DNA of 64,000 nucleotides from contig NZ_CP094534.1 in NCBI RefSeq assembly GCF_022811645.1, forward strand, positions 868,001 through 932,000, read 5' to 3'. A program made the position numbers and the translations under genes. A model generated the notes under the pieces. It made no database searches and had not been told where the DNA came from. It saw nothing but the letters and a program-made list of their open reading frames with translations. Source of the DNA: Hymenobacter monticola. Its GTDB lineage: Bacteria; Bacteroidota; Bacteroidia; Cytophagales; Hymenobacteraceae. Shown here piece by piece: positions 18,063 to 25,920 of the stretch (the first letter of the stretch is position 1; each line of letters begins with the position of its first letter).

Positions 18063-19820
18063 ATGGCCACCGCCGAGCATCACCCCCACGCCGCCAAGCT
18101 GAATGAGCTGGAAGCCACCGCCATTTGCGGCAATGATATTTCCTCCTCGTGTCTCTACGTATCGGCGCTGGCCATTTCCTATGCCGGGCAATACGCCTGG
18201 CTGGCCCTGCTGGTGGTGGGCGCGGTGCTGTTTCTGTTTCGCAAAATCTACGGCGAAGTGGTGGGCGCCCTGCCCCTGAACGGTGGCGCCTACAACGTGC
18301 TGCTGAACACCACCAGCAAGCGCAACGCTGCGCTGGCCGCTTGCCTCACCATCCTGTCCTACATGGCCACGGCGGTGCTTTCGGCCAACGAGGCCATGCA
18401 CTACCTGCACACGCTGTGGCACGGGCTGCCTATTCTGTGGGCCACGGTGGGTCTGCTGGGGCTGTTTCTGCTGCTCACCATCCTGGGCATGTCGGAATCG
18501 GCCATTGTAGCGGTGGTTATATTTCTCGTGCATCTAGCCTCGCTTACGCTGCTGGTGGGCGTGGCCGTGTGGTATCTGGCCACGCACGGCTTTCATAATC
18601 TGGCTCTCAACTTCCAAGTGCCGGTGAAGGGCGGCAGCATTCTGAATGCACTGTTTTTCGGGTTTAGCGCGGCCATGCTGGGCATTTCGGGGTTTGAAAG
18701 CTCGGCCAACTTCGTGGAGGAGCAGGCCCGTGGGGTGTTCCAGAAAACGCTGCGCAACATGTGGGTGGTGGTCACGGTGTTCAACCCGCTCATTGCCTTT
18801 CTGGCGGTAGCGGTGCTGCCGCTGGTGGAAGTGGGCCAGCACACCGAAACGCTGCTTTCGCACCTGGGCACCGTCACGGGTGGGCCGTGGCTGGGCACGG
18901 CCATCTCCGTAAATGCGGTGGCCGTGCTCAGCGGGGCCGTGCTCACCTCCTTCGTGGGCGTGAGCGGGCTGATGAAGCGCATGACGCTGGACCGCATCCT
19001 GCCGCAATTTTTCCTGAAAGAGAACAAGCGGGGCAGCAACTACCTCATTCTGATTGTGTTTTTCGCGCTGTGCGTGTCGGTGCTCTTCATCACGCAGGGG
19101 CAGTTGGGGCCGCTAGCGGGCGTGTACACCATCTCGTTTTTGTCGGTGATGGCCTTTTTTGCGCTGGGCAATTTCCTGCTGAAGCGCAAGCGGCCCAACC
19201 TGCCGCGGCCCGTGTACGCGGGCATTCTAACGGTGTCGCTGGCGCTGCTGGGGGTGCTGGTGGCGTTATTCGGCAACGTCAAGATTCACCCCGAATACCT
19301 CATTGTGTTCCTGCAGTACTTCCTGCCAGCCATGGGCGTGGTGGCGATTATGCTCAACCGCATTGCGATTCTGAACCTGCTGCTGTCGGCGGCCGAGTCG
19401 CTGGCCCAGCACCTGCCCAGGGCCGCGCGACTGGCGCGCCTCAAGGTGCGCAAGCAGCTCAAGGACCTGGCGCAGCAGGAGTTCGTGTTTTTCACCAAGG
19501 GCGACAATGTGTCGAACCTCAATAAGGTGATGGCCTACGTGGTGGAAAACGAATTCACCAACCGCCTGCGCATCGTAACCCTGCTCAAAGAAGGCGAGCA
19601 GTACCCCGAGGAATTGCTCAACGACATTCGGGTGCTGGACCGCGCTTACGAGCAGATTGAAGTAGAGCTGGTAACGATGCAAGGCCACTTCGGCCCGGAC
19701 CTGATTGAAGAGCTGTCGACGAAGTGGAACATCCCCAAAAACTTCATGTTCATCGGCTCGCCCGGCGACCGTTTCCCCTACCAGATTTCGGAGCTGGGCG
19801 GCGTGCGGCTGATTATCTGA
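18063..19820 (+). CDS. APC-family amino-acid permease with C-terminal cytosolic domain
   Basis: 585 residues from the ATG at 18063; an upstream in-frame GTG/ATG-like opening at 18018 lies inside the promoter region and is not used. About twelve membrane helices span residues 30-440, including a GGAYN motif in the third segment (PLNGGAYNVLL) and GFSAAMLGISGFESSANF, typical of APC superfamily porters such as amino-acid/polyamine transporters. Residues about 470-585 are soluble and alpha/beta (FVFFTKGDNVSNLNKVMAYV, then LRIVTLLKEGEQYPEELLND, then MFIGSPGDRFPYQISELGG), resembling a universal-stress-like regulatory domain. Substrate unknown. Its stop codon is the first base group of a very long inverted repeat shared with the convergent receptor gene. 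Confidence 0.85.
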   Translation: MATAEHHPHAAKLNELEATAICGNDISSSCLYVSALAISYAGQYAWLALLVVGAVLFLFRKIYGEVVGALPLNGGAYNVLLNTTSKRNAALAACLTILSYMATAVLSANEAMHYLHTLWHGLPILWATVGLLGLFLLLTILGMSESAIVAVVIFLVHLASLTLLVGVAVWYLATHGFHNLALNFQVPVKGGSILNALFFGFSAAMLGISGFESSANFVEEQARGVFQKTLRNMWVVVTVFNPLIAFLAVAVLPLVEVGQHTETLLSHLGTVTGGPWLGTAISVNAVAVLSGAVLTSFVGVSGLMKRMTLDRILPQFFLKENKRGSNYLILIVFFALCVSVLFITQGQLGPLAGVYTISFLSVMAFFALGNFLLKRKRPNLPRPVYAGILTVSLALLGVLVALFGNVKIHPEYLIVFLQYFLPAMGVVAIMLNRIAILNLLLSAAESLAQHLPRAARLARLKVRKQLKDLAQQEFVFFTKGDNVSNLNKVMAYVVENEFTNRLRIVTLLKEGEQYPEELLNDIRVLDRAYEQIEVELVTMQGHFGPDLIEELSTKWNIPKNFMFIGSPGDRFPYQISELGGVRLII

Positions 19821-20014
19821 CCACGGATTCGCTCGGATTTTTCGGATTAATCGGATTTTTCGGATTTTGTGGATGGTATCAATACACCTTCGCAAGCGCA
19901 ACAAAAAAGGCCACTCCAAATGGGTGGCCTTTTTGCGTGTGATAATTTGGATGATGCTTAGGAAGCCGTCCACAAAATCCGATTAATCCGAAAAATCCGA
20001 GCGAATCCGTGGTC
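19819..20014. repeat. Long inverted repeat between two convergent genes
   Basis: Left arm 19819-19873 and right arm 19969-20014 are inverted copies over about 45 bases (GACCACGGATTCGCTCGGAT...). The left arm carries one extra TTTTTCGGA-type unit, so it is longer. The left arm starts at the permease stop codon and the right arm ends at the receptor stop codon. The 95-base centre holds a symmetric terminator. Confidence 0.9.
19903..19934. terminator. Bidirectional terminator inside the inverted repeat
   Basis: AAAAAAGGCCACTC and its complement GGTGGCCTTTTT flank the loop CAAATG. It has A and T tracts on both sides and sits between convergent genes. Confidence 0.85.
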
Positions 20015-22467
20015 TAGAAGCGCAGGTTCAGCGAGGCGAGGAAATTGGTTTTGGCCTGCGGGTAGTAGTAGGTGGAATACTGCGCCTGCCCGCCGCTGAT
20101 GTAGCCGTAGGTGGCGCCGTTGTTCACGTACTCCGTGCCGAAAATGTTGTTGACCAGCACGGCCATCTCGATTTCCTGGAAACCCAGTTTCTGCGGGTGC
20201 CAGAGGTAGCGCAGGCGCAGGTCCTGCACGTAGTAGGGGTTGATGCTGCGCGACTCGGTGCTGGTGTTGTCGAGGTATTGGCGGCCGGCGTAGCGGGCCA
20301 GCGTGGCCAGCTTCAAGCCAGGCAGCGCTTCGTACTCCACGGTGTAGGCGGCCGTGAGGCTAGGGGAAAGCGCAATATTGGTTTCCTTGAAATCCACAGC
20401 ACGGTCACCGATGTAATCGTAGTTGTCGTTGTAGATGGGCAGGTAATCGGTGTAGTTGTTGATTTTGTTCTGGCTGGCCGTGGCAGTGGCCGTCAGGCTC
20501 AGGACTGGCACGGGCTTGTAAGTCACTTGAGCTTCCACACCGCGGCGGTACGACTCGGCCACGTTGGTGTGAATGGCGTTGCCAACATCGTCCAAGCGGC
20601 CGCTCAGTACCAGCTGGTTGCGGTAGTACATGTAGTAGAAGTTCAGGTTGGCCTGCACCTTTTCGGTAGCGCGGCGCAGGCCCAGCTCGTAGTTGGAGAG
20701 CTTTTCGGCGGTGGGCCGGCGCTCAGCGGGCGTGTCGGTGTAGTCGGTGCGGGTGGGCTCGCGCTGGGCGATGGCAAAGGAGGCGTAGAGCTGCGTGCTG
20801 GGGCGCAGCTGGTAGGTGAGGCCAAACTTGGGGTTGAGGAAGGTGAAGCGGGCCGTTTGCTGGCTTTTGGCGCCGTTGGGGCGGCCGTCGGGCGCGTACA
20901 GCTCGTAGCGCACGTAGCGGTTTTGCAGGTCAACGAAGCCGGCCAGCTCATCGGTCAGGTTCACGTTCACCCGGGCGTACACGTTGACGTCCTGCTTGTG
21001 GGCATTGGGCTCGTCGTCGTAGCGCGTGCCGGTTTCGGGGATAAAGGCGCCGCGCTGGGCCCAGGTTAGCTCATCGAAATGCTGGCCCCGGTAGCCCACC
21101 ACGGCCCCGCCCAGCGTGGCCTCGGTGATGCGGCTGCCCACGGGCCGGGCCTGCAGGGCGAAAGTGGCACCGTACATATCGGTCTTCAGCCAGCGCCGCC
21201 GAATGACGTCGGTGGTGCGCAGCGTATCGAACCCACCGCCGGCCGCGGGCTGGTACACCGGCCCGCTGATGCCGTACTTCTCAAAATCCTGATTCGCCTT
21301 GTACTCTTCGTAGTAGCCGCCGCCGCGCGTCCAGAAGGGCGTCACGCTCAGGTTGAGGGCGGGCGCGAGCTGGCGCGAAATCAGGAACTGGTAGTAGTCC
21401 TGCTGGTAGTTGTCGGTCTGGTTCTTATAGGCCGGCAGGTGCTGGCCGCCATCGGTGCCGGCTTCGTTGTAGCGGCGGTTTTTGTGCAGCAGCGAGTCGG
21501 CCAGGCCGTACCAGCTTTGGTAGGTGGTTTCGTAGCCGGTGAGGACGAGGGCCCGCAGCAGCGTTTTGTCGTCGGAATACGTGCCGGTCAGGTACAGCGA
21601 TTTCAGCCGCGACGAGGCCCGGTCCACGTAGCCGTCGCTCTGCACCCGCGAGGCGCGGGCATCCACCGAAAAATGGCCGTTGATGAGGCCCGTGCCGGCC
21701 ATTATCGTGCTTTTCCAGGTGCCAAACGAGCCGGCCGAGTTATTGACTTCGGCATAGGCTTTGGGCCGCAGGCCGAGGGTTTCCACGTTGAGGCTGGCCC
21801 CGAAGGCGCCCGCGCCGTTGGTGCTGGGCCCGGCCCCGCGCTGCACCTGAATGCTTTGCGTGGACGAGGCCAAGTCCGGCAAATCGACGAAAAACACGCC
21901 GTGGCTTTCGGCCTCGTTCACCGGCACCCCGTTCAGCGTCACGTTGATGCGGGTGCCGTCGGTGCCGCGAATGCGGATGCCGGTGTAGCCCACGCCAGTG
22001 CCCGCGTCGGAGGTCGTCGTCACGCTGGGCGTCTGGTCGAGCAAGTAGGGAATGTCCTGGCCGAAGTTGCGGGCCTGCAGTTCCTGGCGGCTCACGTTTT
22101 GGTAGGCGGTGCCGGTTTTGTCGGTGGCGCGGGTGGCCGTAACGGCCACTTCCGATGTGAGCACCGATACGGCCTGGAGCTCAAAGTCCAGGTATCGGGA
22201 AGTTGGGCGGCCTTCGAAGCGGCGCAGCAGCGGCTGGTAGCCGACGTGCGAGATTTTAAATTCCTGCGGGCCATCGCCCACCACGTAAAACTCAAACTGC
22301 CCGCCGCCCGTGGGCTTTAGGGCGCTACCGTTCTGAAGCACGGTAGCATTGGGCAGCACGGCGCCGGTGCTGGCATCTTTCACCGTAATAAGGGCCGGGC
22401 CCTGCGCCCAGGCCGGCACGGCCGCCAGCCACCAGAGGAGGGCGGTGGCAAAGAGTAGCTTTTTCAA
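20014..22467 (-). CDS. TonB-dependent receptor, TPP-riboswitch controlled (likely thiamine-type uptake)
   Basis: Outer-membrane gated transporter energised by TonB/ExbBD. 817 residues: signal peptide to about AWAQ (22), a carboxypeptidase-like regulatory domain (ITVKDASTGAVLPNATV..., 27-115), a plug domain (IPYLLDQTPSVTTTSDAGTG, then IRIRGTDGTRINVTLNGVPV, 140-265) and a 22-strand barrel ending in the aromatic terminus ...FLASLNLRF. The plug motif is that of siderophore/vitamin receptors rather than SusC. A TPP riboswitch with its own promoter precedes it, so expression should fall when thiamine pyrophosphate is plentiful. In Bacteroidota such receptors are predicted to import thiamine or its precursors; here the cargo is inferred from the riboswitch only. 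Confidence 0.88.
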   Translation of the reverse strand: MKKLLFATALLWWLAAVPAWAQGPALITVKDASTGAVLPNATVLQNGSALKPTGGGQFEFYVVGDGPQEFKISHVGYQPLLRRFEGRPTSRYLDFELQAVSVLTSEVAVTATRATDKTGTAYQNVSRQELQARNFGQDIPYLLDQTPSVTTTSDAGTGVGYTGIRIRGTDGTRINVTLNGVPVNEAESHGVFFVDLPDLASSTQSIQVQRGAGPSTNGAGAFGASLNVETLGLRPKAYAEVNNSAGSFGTWKSTIMAGTGLINGHFSVDARASRVQSDGYVDRASSRLKSLYLTGTYSDDKTLLRALVLTGYETTYQSWYGLADSLLHKNRRYNEAGTDGGQHLPAYKNQTDNYQQDYYQFLISRQLAPALNLSVTPFWTRGGGYYEEYKANQDFEKYGISGPVYQPAAGGGFDTLRTTDVIRRRWLKTDMYGATFALQARPVGSRITEATLGGAVVGYRGQHFDELTWAQRGAFIPETGTRYDDEPNAHKQDVNVYARVNVNLTDELAGFVDLQNRYVRYELYAPDGRPNGAKSQQTARFTFLNPKFGLTYQLRPSTQLYASFAIAQREPTRTDYTDTPAERRPTAEKLSNYELGLRRATEKVQANLNFYYMYYRNQLVLSGRLDDVGNAIHTNVAESYRRGVEAQVTYKPVPVLSLTATATASQNKINNYTDYLPIYNDNYDYIGDRAVDFKETNIALSPSLTAAYTVEYEALPGLKLATLARYAGRQYLDNTSTESRSINPYYVQDLRLRYLWHPQKLGFQEIEMAVLVNNIFGTEYVNNGATYGYISGGQAQYSTYYYPQAKTNFLASLNLRF

Positions 22468-22542
22468 AAAAAGAAAGGCTTGAAAATGGAACGCGCTGTC
22501 GCCCCAGGGGTCGGAGCGGCAGCGGAAACGTCCGCGGATTGT

Positions 22543-22629
22543 TTGTTCCCTGCGCCGGCATTACCCGGTTCAGGTTCGATGGGTATCATCTCAGCCGATG
22601 TGTCGTGCACAACACCAGCACCCCTAAAC
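22543..22629 (-). promoter_or_regulatory. TPP (THI-element) riboswitch
   Basis: On the reverse strand the 5' part reads AGGGGTGCTGGTG, the highly conserved core is GGCTGAGATGATACCC followed by GAACCTGAACCGGGTAAT, and the 3' part is GCCGGCGCAGGGAAC. These are the diagnostic thi-box elements (GGGGUGC, CUGAGA, ACCUGA, GGGUAAUNCC, GCNNAGGGAA). Binding of thiamine pyrophosphate normally turns expression off. About 75 bases separate it from the receptor start; a GC-rich hairpin (CGCGGACGTTTCCGC region) in this space may be the expression platform. Confidence 0.95.
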
Positions 22630-22635
22630 AGACCG

Positions 22636-22643
22636 CAAAGGTA
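22636..22643 (-). promoter_or_regulatory. Bacteroidota -7 promoter element for the riboswitch transcript
   Basis: Reverse-strand TACCTTTG, exact TAnnTTTG, placed 7 bases before the first base of the riboswitch, so transcription would begin almost at the aptamer's 5' end. Confidence 0.75.
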
Positions 22644-22796
22644 ACACCCGAGGCACCCGGCATCATTTTTTTATTATTCCCACCTCCGAAGTGCGCGCGT
22701 TTCCTGACTGTCAGTTAATTTAGGGACGTCGGGCGACGCAACGCCGAACCCGGAACCTGCGTTTCTAGTTTCCCTCCCGATTTAGCTGTCTTCGCC

Positions 22797-23021
22797 ATGT
22801 TCAGCCTCCTCTACGCCGTCGCTTTCTGCGCCTTTTTCCTGTTTGTGCTGGCCATGCCGCGGCGCCGCGGCGTGGTGCCCCCACCCCCGCCCTCCGATGG
22901 CGACGACGACGGCGGCGAACCGCACGACCCCGGCCTGCCCGACCTCGACCTGCCGCCCGGCATCTCGCGCCCCATCAACGACTGGGAGCCGGAATACAAC
23001 CGGCGCCGCGTAGGCGTATAA
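22797..23021 (+). CDS. Small membrane-anchored protein (74 aa)
   Basis: Starts MFSLLYAVAFCAFFLFVLAM, one transmembrane segment, then a basic stop-transfer cluster (PRRRG), proline and acidic runs (PPPPPSDGDDDGG), and a Pro-rich cytosolic or periplasmic tail ending in WEPEYNRRRVGV. The single-helix-plus-proline-rich layout and the good coding composition suggest a real gene; I recall similar short proteins in related genomes but have no name for it. Divergent from the TPP riboswitch and convergent with the GNAT gene. Function unknown. Confidence 0.6.
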   Translation: MFSLLYAVAFCAFFLFVLAMPRRRGVVPPPPPSDGDDDGGEPHDPGLPDLDLPPGISRPINDWEPEYNRRRVGV

Positions 23022-23055
23022 GCCTTTTGATAAGCAAATTTGAAGGGCCCGTAGT

Positions 23056-23472
23056 CTACAGCGCGCACGCCATGCGCACGTAGGCCACGGGCCCTTTGTA
23101 GAATATTTCGACCTCGGGCTCCATCCCAAACCGCTCGTAAAATGCGGCACTGTCCCGTCGGGCGTCGCACCAGATGTGGGTGGCGCCCAACCGCCGGGCT
23201 TCCTCAAAAACGTGGCGCAGTAACTGGCTGCCAATGCCCTGCCGCTGACAGTCGGGCCGGGTGGCAAATTTGCGGAATCGGGCTTCCGGCCCCGTCACAA
23301 ACAGGGAAATGACGGCCACCAATTCTTCGTCTCGAAAGGCTCCGAAATGGTGGCCGTCCGCGTCTTCGGCAATTTTTACATAGTCCAGCGGCTCGTCGGG
23401 CCACAGCACCTGGTGCCGCAGGGCGTAGGTGGCCTCTGGGCCAACGGGCCGGATTAAAAGTAAGCCGGGCAT
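23056..23472 (-). CDS. GNAT family N-acetyltransferase
   Basis: 138 residues. The start at 23472 is preferred because the frame upstream (to 23568) reads through an inverted repeat. The fold is compact GNAT: LLLIRPVGPEATYALRHQVL (strand 1 and helix 1), then HHFGAFRDEELVAVISLFV, the acetyl-CoA-binding loop ATRPDCQRQGIGSQLL (Q/RxxGxG/A type), then THIWCDARRDSAAFYERFGM. The single-domain layout resembles PhnO/YjaB-type small-molecule acetyltransferases; the substrate cannot be told. It lies downstream of the kinase-epimerase fusion on the same strand, separated by a palindromic element. Confidence 0.85.
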   Translation of the reverse strand: MPGLLLIRPVGPEATYALRHQVLWPDEPLDYVKIAEDADGHHFGAFRDEELVAVISLFVTGPEARFRKFATRPDCQRQGIGSQLLRHVFEEARRLGATHIWCDARRDSAAFYERFGMEPEVEIFYKGPVAYVRMACAL

Positions 23473-23510
23473 TAGAAGTTGATTTTGAACAAGTCGTATT
23501 TTCGTCCGCC

Positions 23511-23604
23511 CCGGTCCGACCGCCCTAGGCGGTCCGACTGGTTGAAGGAACAACGCTTTCGTTCTCACGGCGACCGGTCGGACCGCCTAGGGCGGTCCGA
23601 CCGG
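23511..23604. repeat. Perfect 28-bp inverted repeat
   Basis: Arms 23511-23538 and 23577-23604 are exact reverse complements (core GGTCCGACCGCCCTAGG), loop 38 bases. Each arm is itself nearly self-complementary around GCCCTAGGC. It lies 7 bases beyond the stop of the fusion gene. Confidence 0.85.
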
Positions 23605-23611
23605 CGCAGCA

Positions 23612-25054
23612 TCAGCCCACCTCGATGCTGAAGGCGGCGGTGAACACCTGGCCCGGTTCCAGGGTCATGATGCCTTCTTTGTCGCGCAGCTCGCCGGGCT
23701 TGCCGGCGGCGCTGGCCACGCCGTGCCAGGGCTCCACGCACACGAAACCGGCGCCGGGGCCCTTGGTCCAGAGGCCGAGGTAGGGGAAACCGTCGAAGCG
23801 GAAACGCACGAAGTGCGCCGACTTGTGCGTGCGCAGCGTGAGGTTAGTAAAATCGTAGTGCTTGAACACCAGGGCGTCGTCGGCAAACAGCTCGTAACTC
23901 AGCGGCAGCTTTTGCTCGTGGTTCAGCACGGGCGCGGTGGCGCCGGTGAGCAGGCCACCGCGCAGCAGGTGGCGCTCAAGCGTCACGGGGTGGTCGAACT
24001 CGAAGTAATAGTCTTCGAAGGCCTCGCCCGGCAGCAGCGGGCAGCGCACGGCCGGGTGCCCGCCAATGCTGAAGAGCAAGGGCTGGTTGGGGGCGGGGTT
24101 GCGCACGTCCCAGCGCACGGTGAGCTGCGCGTCGCGCAGGGTGTAGGTGATGGTCAGCTCGAAGGCGAAAGGGAAAATGGCCTGGGTGGTTTCGTCGTGC
24201 TGCAGCCGAAACGCTAGCTCCGTGGCATCGTGGTGCAGCACGGCAAACTCCTGGTCGCGGGCGAAGCCGTGCTGGGGCAGCTTGTAGTCGCGGCCCTCGT
24301 AGTGGTACACGTCGTCGGGCAGGCGGCCCACCAGCGGGAACAGCACCGGCGCGTGCCGGGCCCACACGGCGGGGTCGCCGGGCCACACGTATTCGAGGCT
24401 GTCGGCCAGGGTGACGAGGCTGGTCAGCTCGGCGCCGTGGGCGGAAAAGGAAGCCCGGCAGGTTGGGCTTTCGAGGGTGTAGGTGGTGGGCACGGCGGTG
24501 TAAGGCGGGGAGGGTTCTTCCAAAAGAGCGGGTTGCTCGGCGGTGCGCAGCAGCTCGTCAACCAAATAACGGGCTTGGGCAAAGCGGCGGGCGGGGTCGC
24601 CCGAAATTTCGGCAAAGTTGGACATGCGCTCCCGCAGTTCGCGCAGGTACAGGTCGTAGAACTGCTGGCGCAGGTGCGGATGCTCGCGCAAGGGGTCGGC
24701 CTGCCAGGGCAGGTCCACGCCCATGAGCAGCACCAGGTCGTACTGCTGCTGGTCGATGCGGCGCAGTATCCACTCGGGGCAGGCGCCGAAGGAGTGCTCG
24801 GCCCAGATTTTAATCACCAGCAAGTCGGTGTCGCAAAACACCAGCCGGTGGGCGCCGGCCTCGGCTGCGGCTTCGGCCTGCAGCTGGCCGCGGGCAATTT
24901 CTTCCAGGTCTTCGAGCGTGTAGTGCGGGCCCGAGTCGGCCAGGTATTCGCGGGCAAACTCAGGGGCGAAGGACGTGCCGTAGTGCGTCGCCAGCTGGGC
25001 AGCCAACGTCGTTTTGCCCGTCGATTCGGGGCCAGTCAGGGAAATGCGCAGCAA
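23612..25054 (-). CDS. NadR-like nucleoside kinase fused to an aldose-1-epimerase (LacX-like) domain
   Basis: 480 residues in one frame with a TTG start at 25054 (no ATG or GTG between the upstream stop at 25090 and the P-loop). Residues 1-175 are a P-loop kinase of the NadR/ribosylnicotinamide-kinase type: GPESTGKTTLAAQLA (Walker A), FAREYL, YTLEDLEEIARGQLQAE, VFCDTDLLVIKIW, and VDLPWQADPLREHP. The adenylyltransferase domain of NadR is absent. Residues about 195-480 are a galactose-mutarotase-like aldose epimerase (SFSAHGAELTSLV, ARHAPVLFPLVGRLPDD, LPQHGFARDQEF, and GHPAVRCPL). The junction (LLEEPSPPYTAVPTTYTLES) shows a clean linker. Fusion of these two families is unusual. A transporter of the PnuC type lies just upstream on the same strand. 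Confidence 0.85.
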   Translation of the reverse strand: MLRISLTGPESTGKTTLAAQLATHYGTSFAPEFAREYLADSGPHYTLEDLEEIARGQLQAEAAAEAGAHRLVFCDTDLLVIKIWAEHSFGACPEWILRRIDQQQYDLVLLMGVDLPWQADPLREHPHLRQQFYDLYLRELRERMSNFAEISGDPARRFAQARYLVDELLRTAEQPALLEEPSPPYTAVPTTYTLESPTCRASFSAHGAELTSLVTLADSLEYVWPGDPAVWARHAPVLFPLVGRLPDDVYHYEGRDYKLPQHGFARDQEFAVLHHDATELAFRLQHDETTQAIFPFAFELTITYTLRDAQLTVRWDVRNPAPNQPLLFSIGGHPAVRCPLLPGEAFEDYYFEFDHPVTLERHLLRGGLLTGATAPVLNHEQKLPLSYELFADDALVFKHYDFTNLTLRTHKSAHFVRFRFDGFPYLGLWTKGPGAGFVCVEPWHGVASAAGKPGELRDKEGIMTLEPGQVFTAAFSIEVG

Positions 25055-25210
25055 AGGTGAGCGAAGGAAAACGGGGGTGGAAAGGGGCTAAGCAGCCATG
25101 CAGAGGCGTTAGGGGGTGGACTAACGGGGGTGCTTCCGGGCTACACAGTTATTCAAAGATGGCAAATCGTTATGACTTTACGGGCATATCGCAGCATAAT
25201 ACCTTCATTA

Positions 25211-25852
25211 TTAAGCTGAAATTACCTTGCCCGGTGTGGCAATCTCGCGTCGCCACTGCCAGTAGCCGTAGGCCGCCAGCCCCAGAAACACCACGTAGAG
25301 GCCGCTGGTGAGGTACAAGTCGCGGTGCCAGTACATGCCCACATAGGCCACGTCGACGCCCACCCAGAGCAGCCAGTTTTCGAGGTGGCGGCGCGAAAGC
25401 AGCAGCTGGGCCGCCAGGCTGATGGCCGTGGTGGTGCTGTCCCAATAAGGCAGCGCGGCGTCGGTACGGGTGGAAAACAGGAAGCCGGCGCCCAGCGCAT
25501 AAAGCACGCCCGCGCCCAACAGCCAGGCTGCCAGCCGGGGCGGCGTGCGCGTGATGGGCAGCGGCGCCGCTTCGGCCGCCGCACTTCCCTGCAGCCACTT
25601 GGCCCAGCCGTACACAAGTAAGGCAACGAATGCCAGCTGCAAGCCGGCATCGGAATAGAGCCGGCTCTGCCAGAACACCAGCATGTAGAATATGCCGTTG
25701 ACGATGCCGACGGGGAAGTTCCAGATGGAATTGCGGGCCGCCAGCCACACGCAGGCCACGCCCGTGAGCACGCCGCCCACTTCCAGCGGGCTGGCCGATT
25801 TGAGGGCGGCCCCGACGGCGGGCAGAAAATCGAAAAGAAACAGGGCGGCCAC
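25211..25852 (-). CDS. PnuC/PnuT-family vitamin transporter
   Basis: 213 residues with seven predicted membrane helices, starting at a GTG (25852). Motifs match the PnuC family: RNSIWNFPVGIVNGIFYMLVF (quoted in part), YWDSTTTAISLAAQLLLSRR, NWLLWVGVDVAYVGMYW and LYVVFLGLAAYGYWQW. The family moves unphosphorylated vitamins by facilitated diffusion, trapped afterwards by a kinase. PnuC takes nicotinamide riboside, PnuT thiamine. A NadR-like kinase follows on the same strand (156-base gap), and a TPP-controlled receptor lies 2.7 kb on, so the substrate could be either. No TPP riboswitch was seen directly upstream of this gene. Confidence 0.88.
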   Translation of the reverse strand: MAALFLFDFLPAVGAALKSASPLEVGGVLTGVACVWLAARNSIWNFPVGIVNGIFYMLVFWQSRLYSDAGLQLAFVALLVYGWAKWLQGSAAAEAAPLPITRTPPRLAAWLLGAGVLYALGAGFLFSTRTDAALPYWDSTTTAISLAAQLLLSRRHLENWLLWVGVDVAYVGMYWHRDLYLTSGLYVVFLGLAAYGYWQWRREIATPGKVISA

Positions 25853-25892
25853 GAAATGCAGGTCAGGGAAAGCCGCAAGGTAGCCCCGCGCC

Positions 25893-25900
25893 TACTTTTG
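25893..25900 (+). promoter_or_regulatory. Bacteroidota -7 promoter element (TACTTTTG)
   Basis: Exact TAnnTTTG match 20 bases upstream of the rhodanese start codon, giving a short leader. Confidence 0.6.
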
Positions 25901-25920
25901 CGTGCTCAACCCCTCGCCCC

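Noticed and set aside
19819..20014. Insertion-sequence ends
   Set aside because: Inverted arms are present but the 95-base centre encodes only a terminator; no transposase and no clear target duplication.
22550..22625. tRNA-like GGTTCAGGTTCGATGGG stretch
   Set aside because: It belongs to the TPP riboswitch on the reverse strand; no cloverleaf can be drawn.
23043..23096. AAGGGCCCGT...ACGGGCCCTT hairpin as a terminator for the 74-aa gene
   Set aside because: The right arm is inside the coding sequence of the GNAT gene and no T-tract follows cleanly; possible but not supported enough.
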